A program made the position numbers and the translations under genes. A DNA stretch of 64,000 nt from the NCBI RefSeq assembly GCF_001577305.1, contig NZ_CP014518.1, positions 3,410,001 to 3,474,000 on the forward strand. The letters run 5' to 3'. The notes under the pieces are model-generated. The model saw only the letters and a program-made list of their open reading frames with translations, was not told where the DNA came from and searched no databases. This DNA comes from Sinomonas atrocyanea (GTDB lineage: Bacteria; Actinomycetota; Actinomycetes; Actinomycetales; Micrococcaceae). Of the stretch, positions 42,041 through 50,296 are shown one piece after another. Position 1 is the first letter of the stretch. Each line of letters opens with the position of its first letter.

Positions 42041-42071
42041 ACGGGGCCGCCGGTGCAGCCGGCGGCCCCGT
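42041..42071 (+). terminator. paaK terminator
   Basis: A perfect 13-bp stem, ACGGGGCCGCCGG (42041-42053) with 42059-42071, encloses a 5-nt loop and is followed by a pyrimidine run TTCCCTTCCC. It begins 14 nt after the paaK stop and ends 22 nt before the TetR gene. Confidence 0.8.
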
Positions 42072-42093
42072 TCCCTTCCCTAGACTGGATCCC

Positions 42094-42723
42094 ATGCCTT
42101 CAGCACCTGCCGCCGCCTCCGGCGCCCCCTCCTCCACGGGCCGCCGGGGCCGCCCCGGCTACGACCAGCAGACGGTGCTCAACGTCGCCGTGGAGGTCTT
42201 CAACCGGCACGGCTACGATGCGACGAGCATGGGCATCCTCGCGGAGAACCTGGGCATCTCCAAGTCCGCGATCTACCACCACGTCCCCTCGAAGGAGGAC
42301 CTCCTCTCCCTCGCGCTCGAGCAGGCCCTCGGCGGGCTGGAGTCCGTGTGGGAGGCCCCGGAGTCGCAGTCGGGCCGGGCCGAGGAACGCCTCGAGTTCG
42401 TGGTCCGCTCGACCGTGCGCGTGCTCACGGAGCGGCTGCCGTTCGTGACGCTCCTGCTGCGCCTGCGCGGGAACACGGAGACCGAGCGGGCCGCCCTCGA
42501 GCGGCGCCGCAGCTTCGACCGCAAGGTCGCCGAGCTCATCGCCGAGGCCCGGGCGGAGGGGAGCATCCGCACGGACATCGATCCGCGCACGGCGTCCCGC
42601 CTGCTGTTCGGCACGATCAACTCGATCGTCGAGTGGTACCGCCCCGGCGGGGCGCTCACCCCCGCGAAGCTGGCCGACGACGTCGTGGCCGTGCTCTTCG
42701 ACGGGCTGCACACCCGCAGCTGA
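42094..42723 (+). CDS. TetR-family regulator, probable PaaR
   Basis: Repressor-type regulator of 209 residues. The N-terminal helix-turn-helix at about 20-68 includes YDATSMGILAENLGISKSAIYHHVPSKEDLL, given here only as its span, and a TetR ligand-binding C-terminal domain follows. Its place directly after paaK makes it the natural candidate to bind the shared site before paaA and paaI, with phenylacetyl-CoA as likely inducer. No copy of that site is visible in front of this gene itself. Confidence 0.82.
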   Translation: MPSAPAAASGAPSSTGRRGRPGYDQQTVLNVAVEVFNRHGYDATSMGILAENLGISKSAIYHHVPSKEDLLSLALEQALGGLESVWEAPESQSGRAEERLEFVVRSTVRVLTERLPFVTLLLRLRGNTETERAALERRRSFDRKVAELIAEARAEGSIRTDIDPRTASRLLFGTINSIVEWYRPGGALTPAKLADDVVAVLFDGLHTRS

Positions 42724-42878
42724 CGCGGCCCCTCGCCCGGCAGGGGTGAACACTTGCTGAACTGATGGGGAAGCCCGGGCGAAACCGGGAACTTCCGACG
42801 GAGGCCGGCCCTAAGGTCGGTGCGGGAACCACCCGCACCGCCAGGGGACCACCATCCACCGTGAGAAAGTCACAGCCC

Positions 42879-44582
42879 ATGCCCAAGTTCAGCATCCGCG
42901 CCGCGGCAGCGACGAGCGCCGTGGCGCTCGCCGCCGCAGCGGCGGGAGGCGTCGCCGCCGCCCTGCCCGCCCAGGCCGCGTCCACGACCACCACGCCCAT
43001 CAAGCACGTCGTCGTCATCTTCGGGGAGAACGTCTCGTTCGACCACTACTTCGCGACCTACCCGAAGGCCGCCAACGCCCCCGGTGAGAAGGTCCAGGGA
43101 ACCGGCGCCCCGGCGTCGTCCTTCACCGCCGCGCCCAGCACGCCGAAGAAGGTCGACACCCTCGCCAGCGCGGGCCTGCTCGCGCCGAACAACCCGAACT
43201 CGGTCCAGCCGTTCCGCCTCAGCCCGGCCCAGGCCGGCACCTGCGACCAGGACCACGCCTACAAGCCCGAGCAGCAGGCCTACAACGGCGGCCTCATGGA
43301 CAAGTTCGTCCAGTACACGAGCACGGACGCCTGCGGCGCGCCGCTCTACGGCCGCAACGGCCTGACCATGGGCTACTACGACGGCAACACCGTCACCGGC
43401 ATGTGGAACTACGCCCAGCACTTCGCGATGAGCGACAACAGCTACGACGACGAGTTCGGCCCGTCGACCCCCGGCGCCCTGAACCTGGTCTCGGGCCAGA
43501 CGCACGGCGTGGTGAGCGTTGATCCGTTCACCGGGCAGCAGACCGCGGCGCCGGACGCCTACACGGTCAAGTCGCCGAACACCCAGGGTGTGGGCACCGT
43601 GACGGGCGACCCCGACCCGGCCTTCGACGACTGCTCCGACAACAGCCACTCCAAGTCCAACGCCCTCGCCGCCATGCAGGGCACCAACGTGGGCGACCTC
43701 CTCAACGCCAAGGGCGTCTCCTGGGGCTGGTTCCAGGGCGGCTTCCGCCCCCAGGGCACCGCGACGATCAAGGGCACCGACTACGCGCAGTGCACCACGA
43801 AGCACTCGTCCGTGGCCGGGGTCTCCTCGATCGACTACAGCCCGCACCACGAGCCGTTCCAGTACTACGCCTCCACCGCGAATCCGCACCACGTCGCCCC
43901 CGCGAGCGAGGCCGAGATCGGCCACAGCGGCCCGGCGAACCACCAGTACGACATGACCGACTTCGACAAGGTCGTGAACACGGACAGCATGCCCGCGGTC
44001 TCCTTCCTCAAGGCCCCGATGTACCAGGACGGGCACGCCGGCTACTCGGACCCGATCGACGAGCAGCAGTTCGTGGTGAACGAGATCAACGCGATCCAGA
44101 AGTCGAAGAACTGGGACTCGACCGCCGTGGTCCTCGCCTACGACGACTCCGACGGCTGGTACGACCACGTCGCGGCCCAGGTGAAGAACGCCTCCAACGA
44201 CCCGGCGAACGACGCCGCGTGGTGCCAGAACGCTGCGGCCGCGGGGACCCCTGTCCTCGGCGGCTACCAGGACCGCTGCGGCCCCGGCCAGCGCCTGCCC
44301 CTGCTCGTGGTCTCCCCCTACGCGAAGAGCAACTTCGTGGACCACACCCAGACCCAGCAGTCCTCGATCCTGCGCTTCATCGAGGACAACTGGGGCCTCG
44401 GCCAGCTCGGTGACGGGTCCTTCGACGCCACCGCGGGGTCGCTGGGCGGCATGTTCAACTTCAACGCCCCGCCGCGCCGGGACGGCCTGATCCTCGATCC
44501 GGCCAGCGGATCGGTGGTCCCGGGCGCGTACTGCGCCGGCAACGAGGGCCAGCACCTCGGCCAGGGCGGTTCCTGCCGCTGA
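42879..44582 (+). CDS. Secreted phosphoesterase (acid phosphatase / phospholipase C family)
   Basis: Exported hydrolase, 567 residues. Signal peptide about 1-34 (ALPAQA cleavage region). The metal-binding block HVVVIFGENVSFDHYF at about 43-58 is typical of the AcpA/PLC family of the alkaline phosphatase superfamily. AYDDSDGWYDH and LLVVSPYAKSNFVDH carry further metal ligands. The ATG at 42879 is chosen because the signal peptide starts there; a GTG six codons earlier is possible. It probably releases phosphate from organic phosphates or phospholipids. Confidence 0.88.
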   Translation: MPKFSIRAAAATSAVALAAAAAGGVAAALPAQAASTTTTPIKHVVVIFGENVSFDHYFATYPKAANAPGEKVQGTGAPASSFTAAPSTPKKVDTLASAGLLAPNNPNSVQPFRLSPAQAGTCDQDHAYKPEQQAYNGGLMDKFVQYTSTDACGAPLYGRNGLTMGYYDGNTVTGMWNYAQHFAMSDNSYDDEFGPSTPGALNLVSGQTHGVVSVDPFTGQQTAAPDAYTVKSPNTQGVGTVTGDPDPAFDDCSDNSHSKSNALAAMQGTNVGDLLNAKGVSWGWFQGGFRPQGTATIKGTDYAQCTTKHSSVAGVSSIDYSPHHEPFQYYASTANPHHVAPASEAEIGHSGPANHQYDMTDFDKVVNTDSMPAVSFLKAPMYQDGHAGYSDPIDEQQFVVNEINAIQKSKNWDSTAVVLAYDDSDGWYDHVAAQVKNASNDPANDAAWCQNAAAAGTPVLGGYQDRCGPGQRLPLLVVSPYAKSNFVDHTQTQQSSILRFIEDNWGLGQLGDGSFDATAGSLGGMFNFNAPPRRDGLILDPASGSVVPGAYCAGNEGQHLGQGGSCR

Positions 44583-44604
44583 CCCCCGACGCTGCCCCAC
44601 CTGG

Positions 44605-44642
44605 ACGGGGCCCCACGGCGCGCAACGCGCCGGGGGCCCCGT
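44605..44642 (+). terminator. Phosphoesterase terminator
   Basis: ACGGGGCCC pairs with GGGCCCCGT as outer stem and GGCGCG with CGCGCC as inner stem, spanning 44605-44642. It starts 22 nt after the phosphoesterase stop. The trailing sequence is GTTGCC, with no U-run. Confidence 0.75.
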
Positions 44643-44676
44643 TGCCATCCCGGGCCCCACCGGCCACGCTTGCCCT

Positions 44677-45501
44677 ATGGCCATCAGGATTTCCCGCGAG
44701 CTCAAGCGGCTCCTCCCCCAGCTCCGCTACGAGCCCACGCCCAAGCGGCTGCGGGCGCGCCTCGGCGACGTCCTCGTGCTCGACTCGCGGCGCGCCGTCG
44801 TGCTCTGGGAGCCGGGGCGGCACCTGCCGCTCCACGCGGTGCCGGCGGACGATGTCGCGGCGCGCCTCGAGCCGCTCCACGCGGCTCCCGCGCCGGTGCC
44901 GGAGGCGCCGGAGGCCTCGGGGCCGCCGAGCTCGCCCGACCCGTTCTCAGCCCACACGGCCGACGGCGAGGCGCTCGCCGTCGTCGTCGGCGGGATCAGG
45001 CTGCCGGGCGCGGCGTTCCGGCTCGCCGACCCCGACCTCGCCGGCTACGTGGCCTTCGACACGGATGCGTTCGCGTGGTTCGAGGAGGACGAGCCGGTGA
45101 TCGGCCACGCGCGGGACCCGTTCAGCCGGATCGACATGCGGGCCAGCCGTGCGCACGCCCGCGTCCTGCTCGACGGCGTGGTCCTCGCCGAGTCGAGCGA
45201 GACCGTGCGCCTCTTCGAGGGGCAGCTGCCGCCCCGGACCTACTTCCGCCGCGAGGACGTCCACTGGGACCGGCTCGCCGAGGATCCGCTGCGGACGGTC
45301 TGCCCCTACAAGGGGGTCGCGGAGTACTGGACGGCGCCCGGCCTGGGCGAGACGCGGCCCGTGGCCTGGAGCTACGGGGCCACGACGCCGAGTTTCCCGG
45401 AGATGGCCCAGATCCGCGGCCTGGTCGCCTTCTTCGACGAGCGCGTGGACGTCGAGGTGGACGGCGAACGGACCGCCCGGCCGCGGAGCCCGTGGTCGTG
45501 A
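44677..45501 (+). CDS. DUF427-family protein
   Basis: A 274-residue cytosolic protein with DUF427 (beta-barrel) signatures in the C-terminal half: RVLLDGVVLAESSETVRLFE, YFRREDVHWD and CPYKGVAEYW, then a closing FFDERVDVEVDG block. The N-terminal half appears to be a second, weaker copy (VLVLDSRRAVVLWEPGRHLP), so it may be a tandem-domain form. Molecular function is not known. ATG at 44677; the next gene has its own promoter. Confidence 0.8.
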   Translation: MAIRISRELKRLLPQLRYEPTPKRLRARLGDVLVLDSRRAVVLWEPGRHLPLHAVPADDVAARLEPLHAAPAPVPEAPEASGPPSSPDPFSAHTADGEALAVVVGGIRLPGAAFRLADPDLAGYVAFDTDAFAWFEEDEPVIGHARDPFSRIDMRASRAHARVLLDGVVLAESSETVRLFEGQLPPRTYFRREDVHWDRLAEDPLRTVCPYKGVAEYWTAPGLGETRPVAWSYGATTPSFPEMAQIRGLVAFFDERVDVEVDGERTARPRSPWS

Positions 45502-45539
45502 TAATCCGCAGCCTGGATGCAATTTTTTCCCGGATGAAC

Positions 45540-45569
45540 TTGTCTGCGCCCTCCGGGCCTGCCTACACT
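45540..45569 (+). promoter_or_regulatory. Promoter of the sugar-dehydrogenase lipoprotein gene
   Basis: TTGTCT (45540-45545) and TACACT (45564-45569) are 18 nt apart, a fair sigma-70-type promoter. An attenuator-like hairpin follows 10 nt later. It drives the gene at 45656. Confidence 0.55.
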
Positions 45570-45579
45570 CGAGAGCGTG

Positions 45580-45611
45580 ACCTGCATCTCAATGGCGCGA
45601 TGCAGGTTTTT
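45580..45611 (+). terminator. Attenuator-like hairpin with U-run in a 5' leader
   Basis: ACCTGCATC (45580-45588) pairs perfectly with GATGCAGGT (45599-45607); the loop is 10 nt and is followed by TTTTTCTC. It has the form of an intrinsic terminator but lies between a promoter and the start of the gene at 45656, so most transcripts would have to read through it. In this GC-rich window U-runs are rare, which makes the site stand out. Confidence 0.6.
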
Positions 45612-45655
45612 CTCTGCCCTCGTTCGGGAGCCCCTCCTCGGGCCGCCGCTGACCC

Positions 45656-46792
45656 ATGAGATCCGCTGATCGGGGACTGACCCCGCGCCGGGCGTTCCTG
45701 GCGCTCGCCCTGGCCGGCGCGGCGTCCGGTGCGGCCGCAGCGCTGGGCGCGTGCACGCCGTCGTCCACCCCACGGCCGTCCGCGGCCGGGAGCGCGGCCG
45801 CGCCGACCCCGGGCGCCGCATCGGCCCCGACGGTGGCTGGCACCGTCACCGGCGGACTGGACACCCCGTGGTCCATCGCCTTCCTGCCCGGAGGCTCGGC
45901 GCTGGTGTCCGAACGCGGCACCGGCCGCATCCTCGAAGTGCCCGCGGGCGGCGGGGAGCCCCGCGAGGCTGGCCGGATCGCCGTGCGCACCGACACCAGC
46001 GAGGGCGGCCTTCTCGGCCTCGAGCTCTCGCCGCGGTTCGCAGACGATTCCACGGTCTTCGCGTACTACACGGCCGCGGGCGGCAACCGGGTCGTGGCGC
46101 TGCGCTGGGACGGGCGCTCGGTGGGCGGCGAGCGGGTGCTCGTCGACGGGATCCCCGCCGGGACGTTCCACAACGGCGGCCGGATCAAGGTGGGCCCGGA
46201 CGGGCTGCTGTACATCGGCACCGGGGACGCGACCCGGCAGCCCAACTCCCAGGACCTCGGCAGCCTGGGCGGGAAGGTCCTGCGCGTGGCGCTCGACGGT
46301 TCGCCGGCGCCGGGGAACCCGTTCGGGACCCGGATCTACACCTACGGCCACCGCAACGTCCAGGGCCTCGCCTGGGATTCCGGCGGGCGGCTCTGGGCCA
46401 GCGAGCTCGGGCCCGACCGCGACGACGAGCTCAACCTGCTCACGCCGGGCGCGCAGTACGGGTGGCCCAGCGTGACGGGCGCCCACAGCGTCAACGGCAG
46501 CATCCCGGCCGTGCACGTGTGGCCGAACACGGCGGACGCGTCACCGAGCGCTCTCGCCATCGTGGACGACATCGCCTATGTGGCCTGCCTTCGAGGCGAG
46601 CGCCTGTGGCGGCTCCCGCTCCCCGCGCCGGGCGCACCGGTGCCGGGCGGCGGGACGCTGCCGGGGGCGGCCGAGTACTTCCGGGGCCAGTACGGCCGGC
46701 TCCGGGACGTGGTCCGGGTCCCCGGGCGCCGGGAGCTGTGGATCGCGACGAACGAGGGCAAGGGCTCGCGGATTCTCGCCGTCGCGGTCTAG
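45656..46792 (+). CDS. PQQ-type aldose sugar dehydrogenase-like lipoprotein
   Basis: Six-bladed propeller of the soluble glucose/aldose dehydrogenase family, 378 residues. The signal region carries RR at 11-12 followed by a hydrophobic stretch and lipobox LGAC with C33, compatible with Tat export and lipidation. The catalytic-base region is FHNGGRIKVGPDGLLYIG with H172; YGHRNVQGLAWD and ELGPDRDDELN are family blocks. It probably oxidises sugars outside the cell. No PQQ synthesis genes are in this window, so the cofactor may be imported, or the protein may not be a PQQ enzyme. Confidence 0.82.
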   Translation: MRSADRGLTPRRAFLALALAGAASGAAAALGACTPSSTPRPSAAGSAAAPTPGAASAPTVAGTVTGGLDTPWSIAFLPGGSALVSERGTGRILEVPAGGGEPREAGRIAVRTDTSEGGLLGLELSPRFADDSTVFAYYTAAGGNRVVALRWDGRSVGGERVLVDGIPAGTFHNGGRIKVGPDGLLYIGTGDATRQPNSQDLGSLGGKVLRVALDGSPAPGNPFGTRIYTYGHRNVQGLAWDSGGRLWASELGPDRDDELNLLTPGAQYGWPSVTGAHSVNGSIPAVHVWPNTADASPSALAIVDDIAYVACLRGERLWRLPLPAPGAPVPGGGTLPGAAEYFRGQYGRLRDVVRVPGRRELWIATNEGKGSRILAVAV

Positions 46793-46808
46793 CACCCCCC
46801 TCCTACCC

Positions 46809-47026
46809 CGACGCGGGGTCACCTCCCACCCGACGCGAGGTCACCCCCCACCCGACGCGGGGTCACCTCTTCACGAACGCGGAGTCACCTCCCACCCGAC
46901 GCGAGGTCACCCCCCACCCGACGCGGAGTCACCTCCCGAGGAAGCACTCAAGCTTCTTCGAGAGGTGACCCCATGATGGGAAAGACCTGACCCCGCGATG
47001 CGGCAGAGGTGACCCCGCGATGTGGC
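46809..47026. repeat. Mirror array, 22-nt period, six plus three units
   Basis: Six direct 22-nt units with core GACGCGGGGTCACCTCC run without a break from 46809 to 46940. A 20-nt centre (46941-46960) contains GAAGC/GCTTC. Three inverted 22-nt units with core AGAGGTGACCCCGCGATG follow at 46961, 46983 and 47005. The array lies between the sugar-dehydrogenase gene (+) and mtlD (-). The core is the same as in the 9.7 kb array. Confidence 0.9.
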
Positions 47027-47039
47027 GAAGGCAGGGCGC

Positions 47040-48233
47040 TCAGTCGGGCTGGGCGGCCCTGGCCTCCTTGACCCGGGCCGCGACCACACCATGGAGCGGG
47101 TGCGCAGCGGACAGGCCCGTGATCTCCTCCACGAGGGCCTCGTCGGTGGACCCGCCAGCGAGCATGGCCTGGAGGCGCTGGGCCTCCTCGTCGTCGGGCG
47201 CGTCGAAGGCGAGGGCAGCGCCCATCGCCTCCAGGAGCGCGTCGGCAGGCATGCCGCGCTCGGCGAGCTCGGCGGCTGGGCCGACGAACCGCTCGTGCCG
47301 GGACAGCTTGCGCAGCGGCGCCCGGCCCACGCGCTCCACCGGGTCCGGCAGCTCGGGGTTGGCGAACCGGCCGAGGATCTTCTCGACGTACGCCTGCTGC
47401 TGCTCGGGCGCGAAGCCGTACTTCGCCACGAGCAGGGACTTGGTCTCGGCGAGGACCGCCTCGACCTTGGCCCGGACCTCCGGCATCGCGAGGGCATCCG
47501 AGATCTTCTCGGCCCCCGCGCGCCGCCCGAAGTACGCCGCGGAGGCGTGCCCGGTGTTGACCGTGAAGAGCTTGCGCTCGATGTACGGGCCGAGCGAGTC
47601 GACCCAGGTCACGCCGGGGATGTCCGGCACTTCGTCGCCGAAGGGCCCCTGCTCAATTGCCCATTCGAAGTACGGCTCCACGCGCACGTCGAGGCCGCCG
47701 GAAGGGTCCTGGGTCGGCACGATGCGGTCCACCGCGGTGTTGGCGAACACGGCGCGCGCGTCCACGGCCGCGTCGTCGAGCCCCTCGCCCGCCGCCGCGG
47801 CGCGGACCTCCGCCTCGAGGATGTCCGTGGCATTGATCGCGTTCTCGCAGGCCATGACGGCGAGCGGGCCCGCGCCGGCGGGACGGGCGGCGATGCCGCG
47901 CGCAATCGCCGGTGCGACGAACTTGAGGATGGTCGGGCCCACCGCCGTGGTGACGATCTCGGCCTCCGCGATGCGGTCGACGAGCTCGGCCTCGTTCGTG
48001 GCCGAGTTCACCGCCGCGTAGCCGTCCACCACGTGGTCGACGCCGCCCTGGCCCACCTCGTGCACGGTGTACGAGGGGGTGGCGTTGATCGCGTCGATGA
48101 GCGGCGCCGCCACGTCGGCGAACACGAGCCGGTAGCCGGCGTTGTGGAGCAGCAGCCCCACGAAGCCGCGGCCGATGTTCCCCGCGCCGAAGTGGACCGC
48201 CGTGCCCCGGGATCCTGCCGATGCCTCGCTCAC
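47040..48233 (-). CDS. mtlD: Mannitol-1-phosphate 5-dehydrogenase
   Basis: Oxidises mannitol-1-phosphate to fructose-6-phosphate with NAD (397 residues). The Rossmann motif HFGAGNIGRGFVG begins at about residue 14. CENAINAT and KLFTVNTGHASAAYFG carry the substrate-binding Asn/Lys/His region typical of polyol dehydrogenases. The GTG at 48233 overlaps the mtlA stop as GTGA, so the two genes are coupled. It is the last gene of the mtl operon. Confidence 0.94.
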   Translation of the reverse strand: MSEASAGSRGTAVHFGAGNIGRGFVGLLLHNAGYRLVFADVAAPLIDAINATPSYTVHEVGQGGVDHVVDGYAAVNSATNEAELVDRIAEAEIVTTAVGPTILKFVAPAIARGIAARPAGAGPLAVMACENAINATDILEAEVRAAAAGEGLDDAAVDARAVFANTAVDRIVPTQDPSGGLDVRVEPYFEWAIEQGPFGDEVPDIPGVTWVDSLGPYIERKLFTVNTGHASAAYFGRRAGAEKISDALAMPEVRAKVEAVLAETKSLLVAKYGFAPEQQQAYVEKILGRFANPELPDPVERVGRAPLRKLSRHERFVGPAAELAERGMPADALLEAMGAALAFDAPDDEEAQRLQAMLAGGSTDEALVEEITGLSAAHPLHGVVAARVKEARAAQPD

Positions 48234-50245
48234 GCGTTCACCTTTCCGAAGATGTCCAGGACCTCGTCGGCAGTCGTCGCGGCCTCGAGTCGGGCCACCT
48301 GCTCCTTGTCGCCGAAGACCTTGGCGATCTTGGCGAGAATGCCGAGGTGTTCCTTGCCCTTGCCGGCGATGCCGACGACGAACTTCACCGGCTTGCCCTT
48401 CCAGTCGACGGGCTCGTCGTAGCGGACGAACGTCACGGCCGAGGCCTGGATGTGGTCCTTGGCCTCGTTGGTGCCGTGCGGGATGGCCAGGAAGTTGCCC
48501 ATGTATGTGGAGACCGAGCTCTCGCGCTCGTGCATCGAGGCCACGTAGGCGTCGTCGACGGCGCCCGCCTCCTTGAGCAGCCGGCCGGCCTCGTCGATCG
48601 CCCCGGCCATGTCCGCGACGGAGCCCGTGAGGACGATTGATTCGCGGCGCAGCACGTTCGGCGTCTCCGCGTGGCGGTGCGGCACCGGGACGTGGGAGGC
48701 CGCGGCCTCGGACTCGGAGGCGGGCTCGGCCTTGGCGGCGACGCCCTCGAACGGCACGTCCTCGGTGGCCTCCTGCTCGTCGAGGAGCGCGACGATCTCG
48801 TCGTACTTGGGGCTGCCCATGAAGTTGTCGACCGTGACGATCTGGGCGCTCGGGGTCTTCTGCTCCGCCCTCAGGGCCAAGTCCTGGTGGACCACCACCA
48901 TGTCGTAGGTGTCCGTGAGGTTCGCGATGGCCTGGTTGACCACTGTGACGTCCTTGTGGCCCGCGGCGCGGATCTTGTTGCGCAGCACCGAGGCACCCAT
49001 CGCGGAGGAGCCCATGCCGGCGTCGCACGCGAAGACGATCTTCTTGATCTCGGTCACGGTGGCGACTCCGCCGGCAGCACCGCCCCGGAGCATGCTCGAG
49101 GCCATGGACTTCTTGCCCTTCATGCCCTCCATCTGGGAGGTGGCCGCGGCCAGATCACCCTCGCCCTTGTCCTTGGACGTCCGCAGGATCACCGAGGCGA
49201 TGACGAAGGAGACGGCGCTGGCGAGCAGCACCGACAGGATCACGCCGAAGTAGCTGTCCTTCGACGTCTGCGCCAGCACGGCGATGATCGACCCCGGGGC
49301 GGCCGGGGCGACGAGCCCGGAATGGGTGACCGCGAGGGTCGCGATGCCGGTCATGCCGCCAGCCATCGTGGCGAGGATGAGGATCGGCTTCATCAGAACG
49401 TACGGGAAGTAGATCTCGTGGATGCCGCCGATGAAGTGGATGAGCGCGGCACCGGGGGCCGAGGCCTTGGCCGCGCCGCGGCCGAAGAACATGTAGGCCA
49501 GCAGGATCCCGAGGCCGGGGCCGGGGTTGGCTTCGAGCAGGAACAGGATCGACTTGCCCTGCTCGAGGGACTGCTGGGTGCCGAGCGGGGTGAGGACGCC
49601 GTGGTTGATGGCGTTGTTGAGGAACAGAACCTTGGCCGGCTCGATGAAGATCGAGGTGAGCGGGAGCAGACCGTTGCTGACGAGGAACTCGACGACCCGG
49701 CCCGCCTGCTCAGTGAACCACGTCACGACGGGGCTGATCGCGTAGAACCCGAACAGGGCAAGAATGGCGCCCCAGATGCCGGCGGCGAAGTTGTTGACAA
49801 GCATCTCGAAGCCCGGCTTGATCTTGCCGTCCCAGATGGCGTCGATCTTCTTCATCGTCCAGCCGCCCAGGGGGCCCATGATCATGGCGCCGATGAACAT
49901 CGGGATGCCGGCGCCGATAATCACGCCCATGGTGCCGATGGCCCCGACCACACCGCCGCGGACATCGTAGACGGCCTTGCCGCCGGTGTAGGCGATGAGA
50001 AGAGGGAGGAGGTAGGTGATCATCGGTCCGACGAGGCCCACGTAAGGCTTGCCGTCGGGGCCGTTGCCGAAGCCGCCGAGGGCCCCGACGGGGAGCCAGC
50101 CCTTCTCGATGAAGAGGGCCGTGATGAGCCCCCAGGCGATGAAGGCGCCGATATTGGGCATGATCATGCCCGAGAGGAACGTGCCGAACTTCTGCACCCC
50201 GGCCCGGGCCGTGTGCAGTCGCGACGGCGCTGCTGTGGTCGACAT
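48230..50245 (-). CDS. mtlA: Mannitol PTS transporter, IICBA fusion
   Basis: Takes up and phosphorylates mannitol, 671 residues. IIC domain about 1-345 (GGIHEIYFPYVL signature); IIB about 400-490 with phospho-cysteine C407 in FACDAGMGSS; IIA about 525-671 with phospho-histidine H590 in IPHGTNEAK. All three active residues are present, so phosphate can pass from HPr within this one chain. It lies between a TetR gene and mtlD. Confidence 0.95.
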   Translation of the reverse strand: MSTTAAPSRLHTARAGVQKFGTFLSGMIMPNIGAFIAWGLITALFIEKGWLPVGALGGFGNGPDGKPYVGLVGPMITYLLPLLIAYTGGKAVYDVRGGVVGAIGTMGVIIGAGIPMFIGAMIMGPLGGWTMKKIDAIWDGKIKPGFEMLVNNFAAGIWGAILALFGFYAISPVVTWFTEQAGRVVEFLVSNGLLPLTSIFIEPAKVLFLNNAINHGVLTPLGTQQSLEQGKSILFLLEANPGPGLGILLAYMFFGRGAAKASAPGAALIHFIGGIHEIYFPYVLMKPILILATMAGGMTGIATLAVTHSGLVAPAAPGSIIAVLAQTSKDSYFGVILSVLLASAVSFVIASVILRTSKDKGEGDLAAATSQMEGMKGKKSMASSMLRGGAAGGVATVTEIKKIVFACDAGMGSSAMGASVLRNKIRAAGHKDVTVVNQAIANLTDTYDMVVVHQDLALRAEQKTPSAQIVTVDNFMGSPKYDEIVALLDEQEATEDVPFEGVAAKAEPASESEAAASHVPVPHRHAETPNVLRRESIVLTGSVADMAGAIDEAGRLLKEAGAVDDAYVASMHERESSVSTYMGNFLAIPHGTNEAKDHIQASAVTFVRYDEPVDWKGKPVKFVVGIAGKGKEHLGILAKIAKVFGDKEQVARLEAATTADEVLDIFGKVNA

Positions 50246-50296
50246 GGTGATCCTGCTTTCTGTTCAGGACGCAGCACGCGGCTGCTGGGATCGGGG

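Noticed and set aside
46809..47026. CRISPR array
   Set aside because: Units abut with no spacers, half are inverted, and no cas genes are present. The same holds for the arrays at 9.7 and 21.2 kb.
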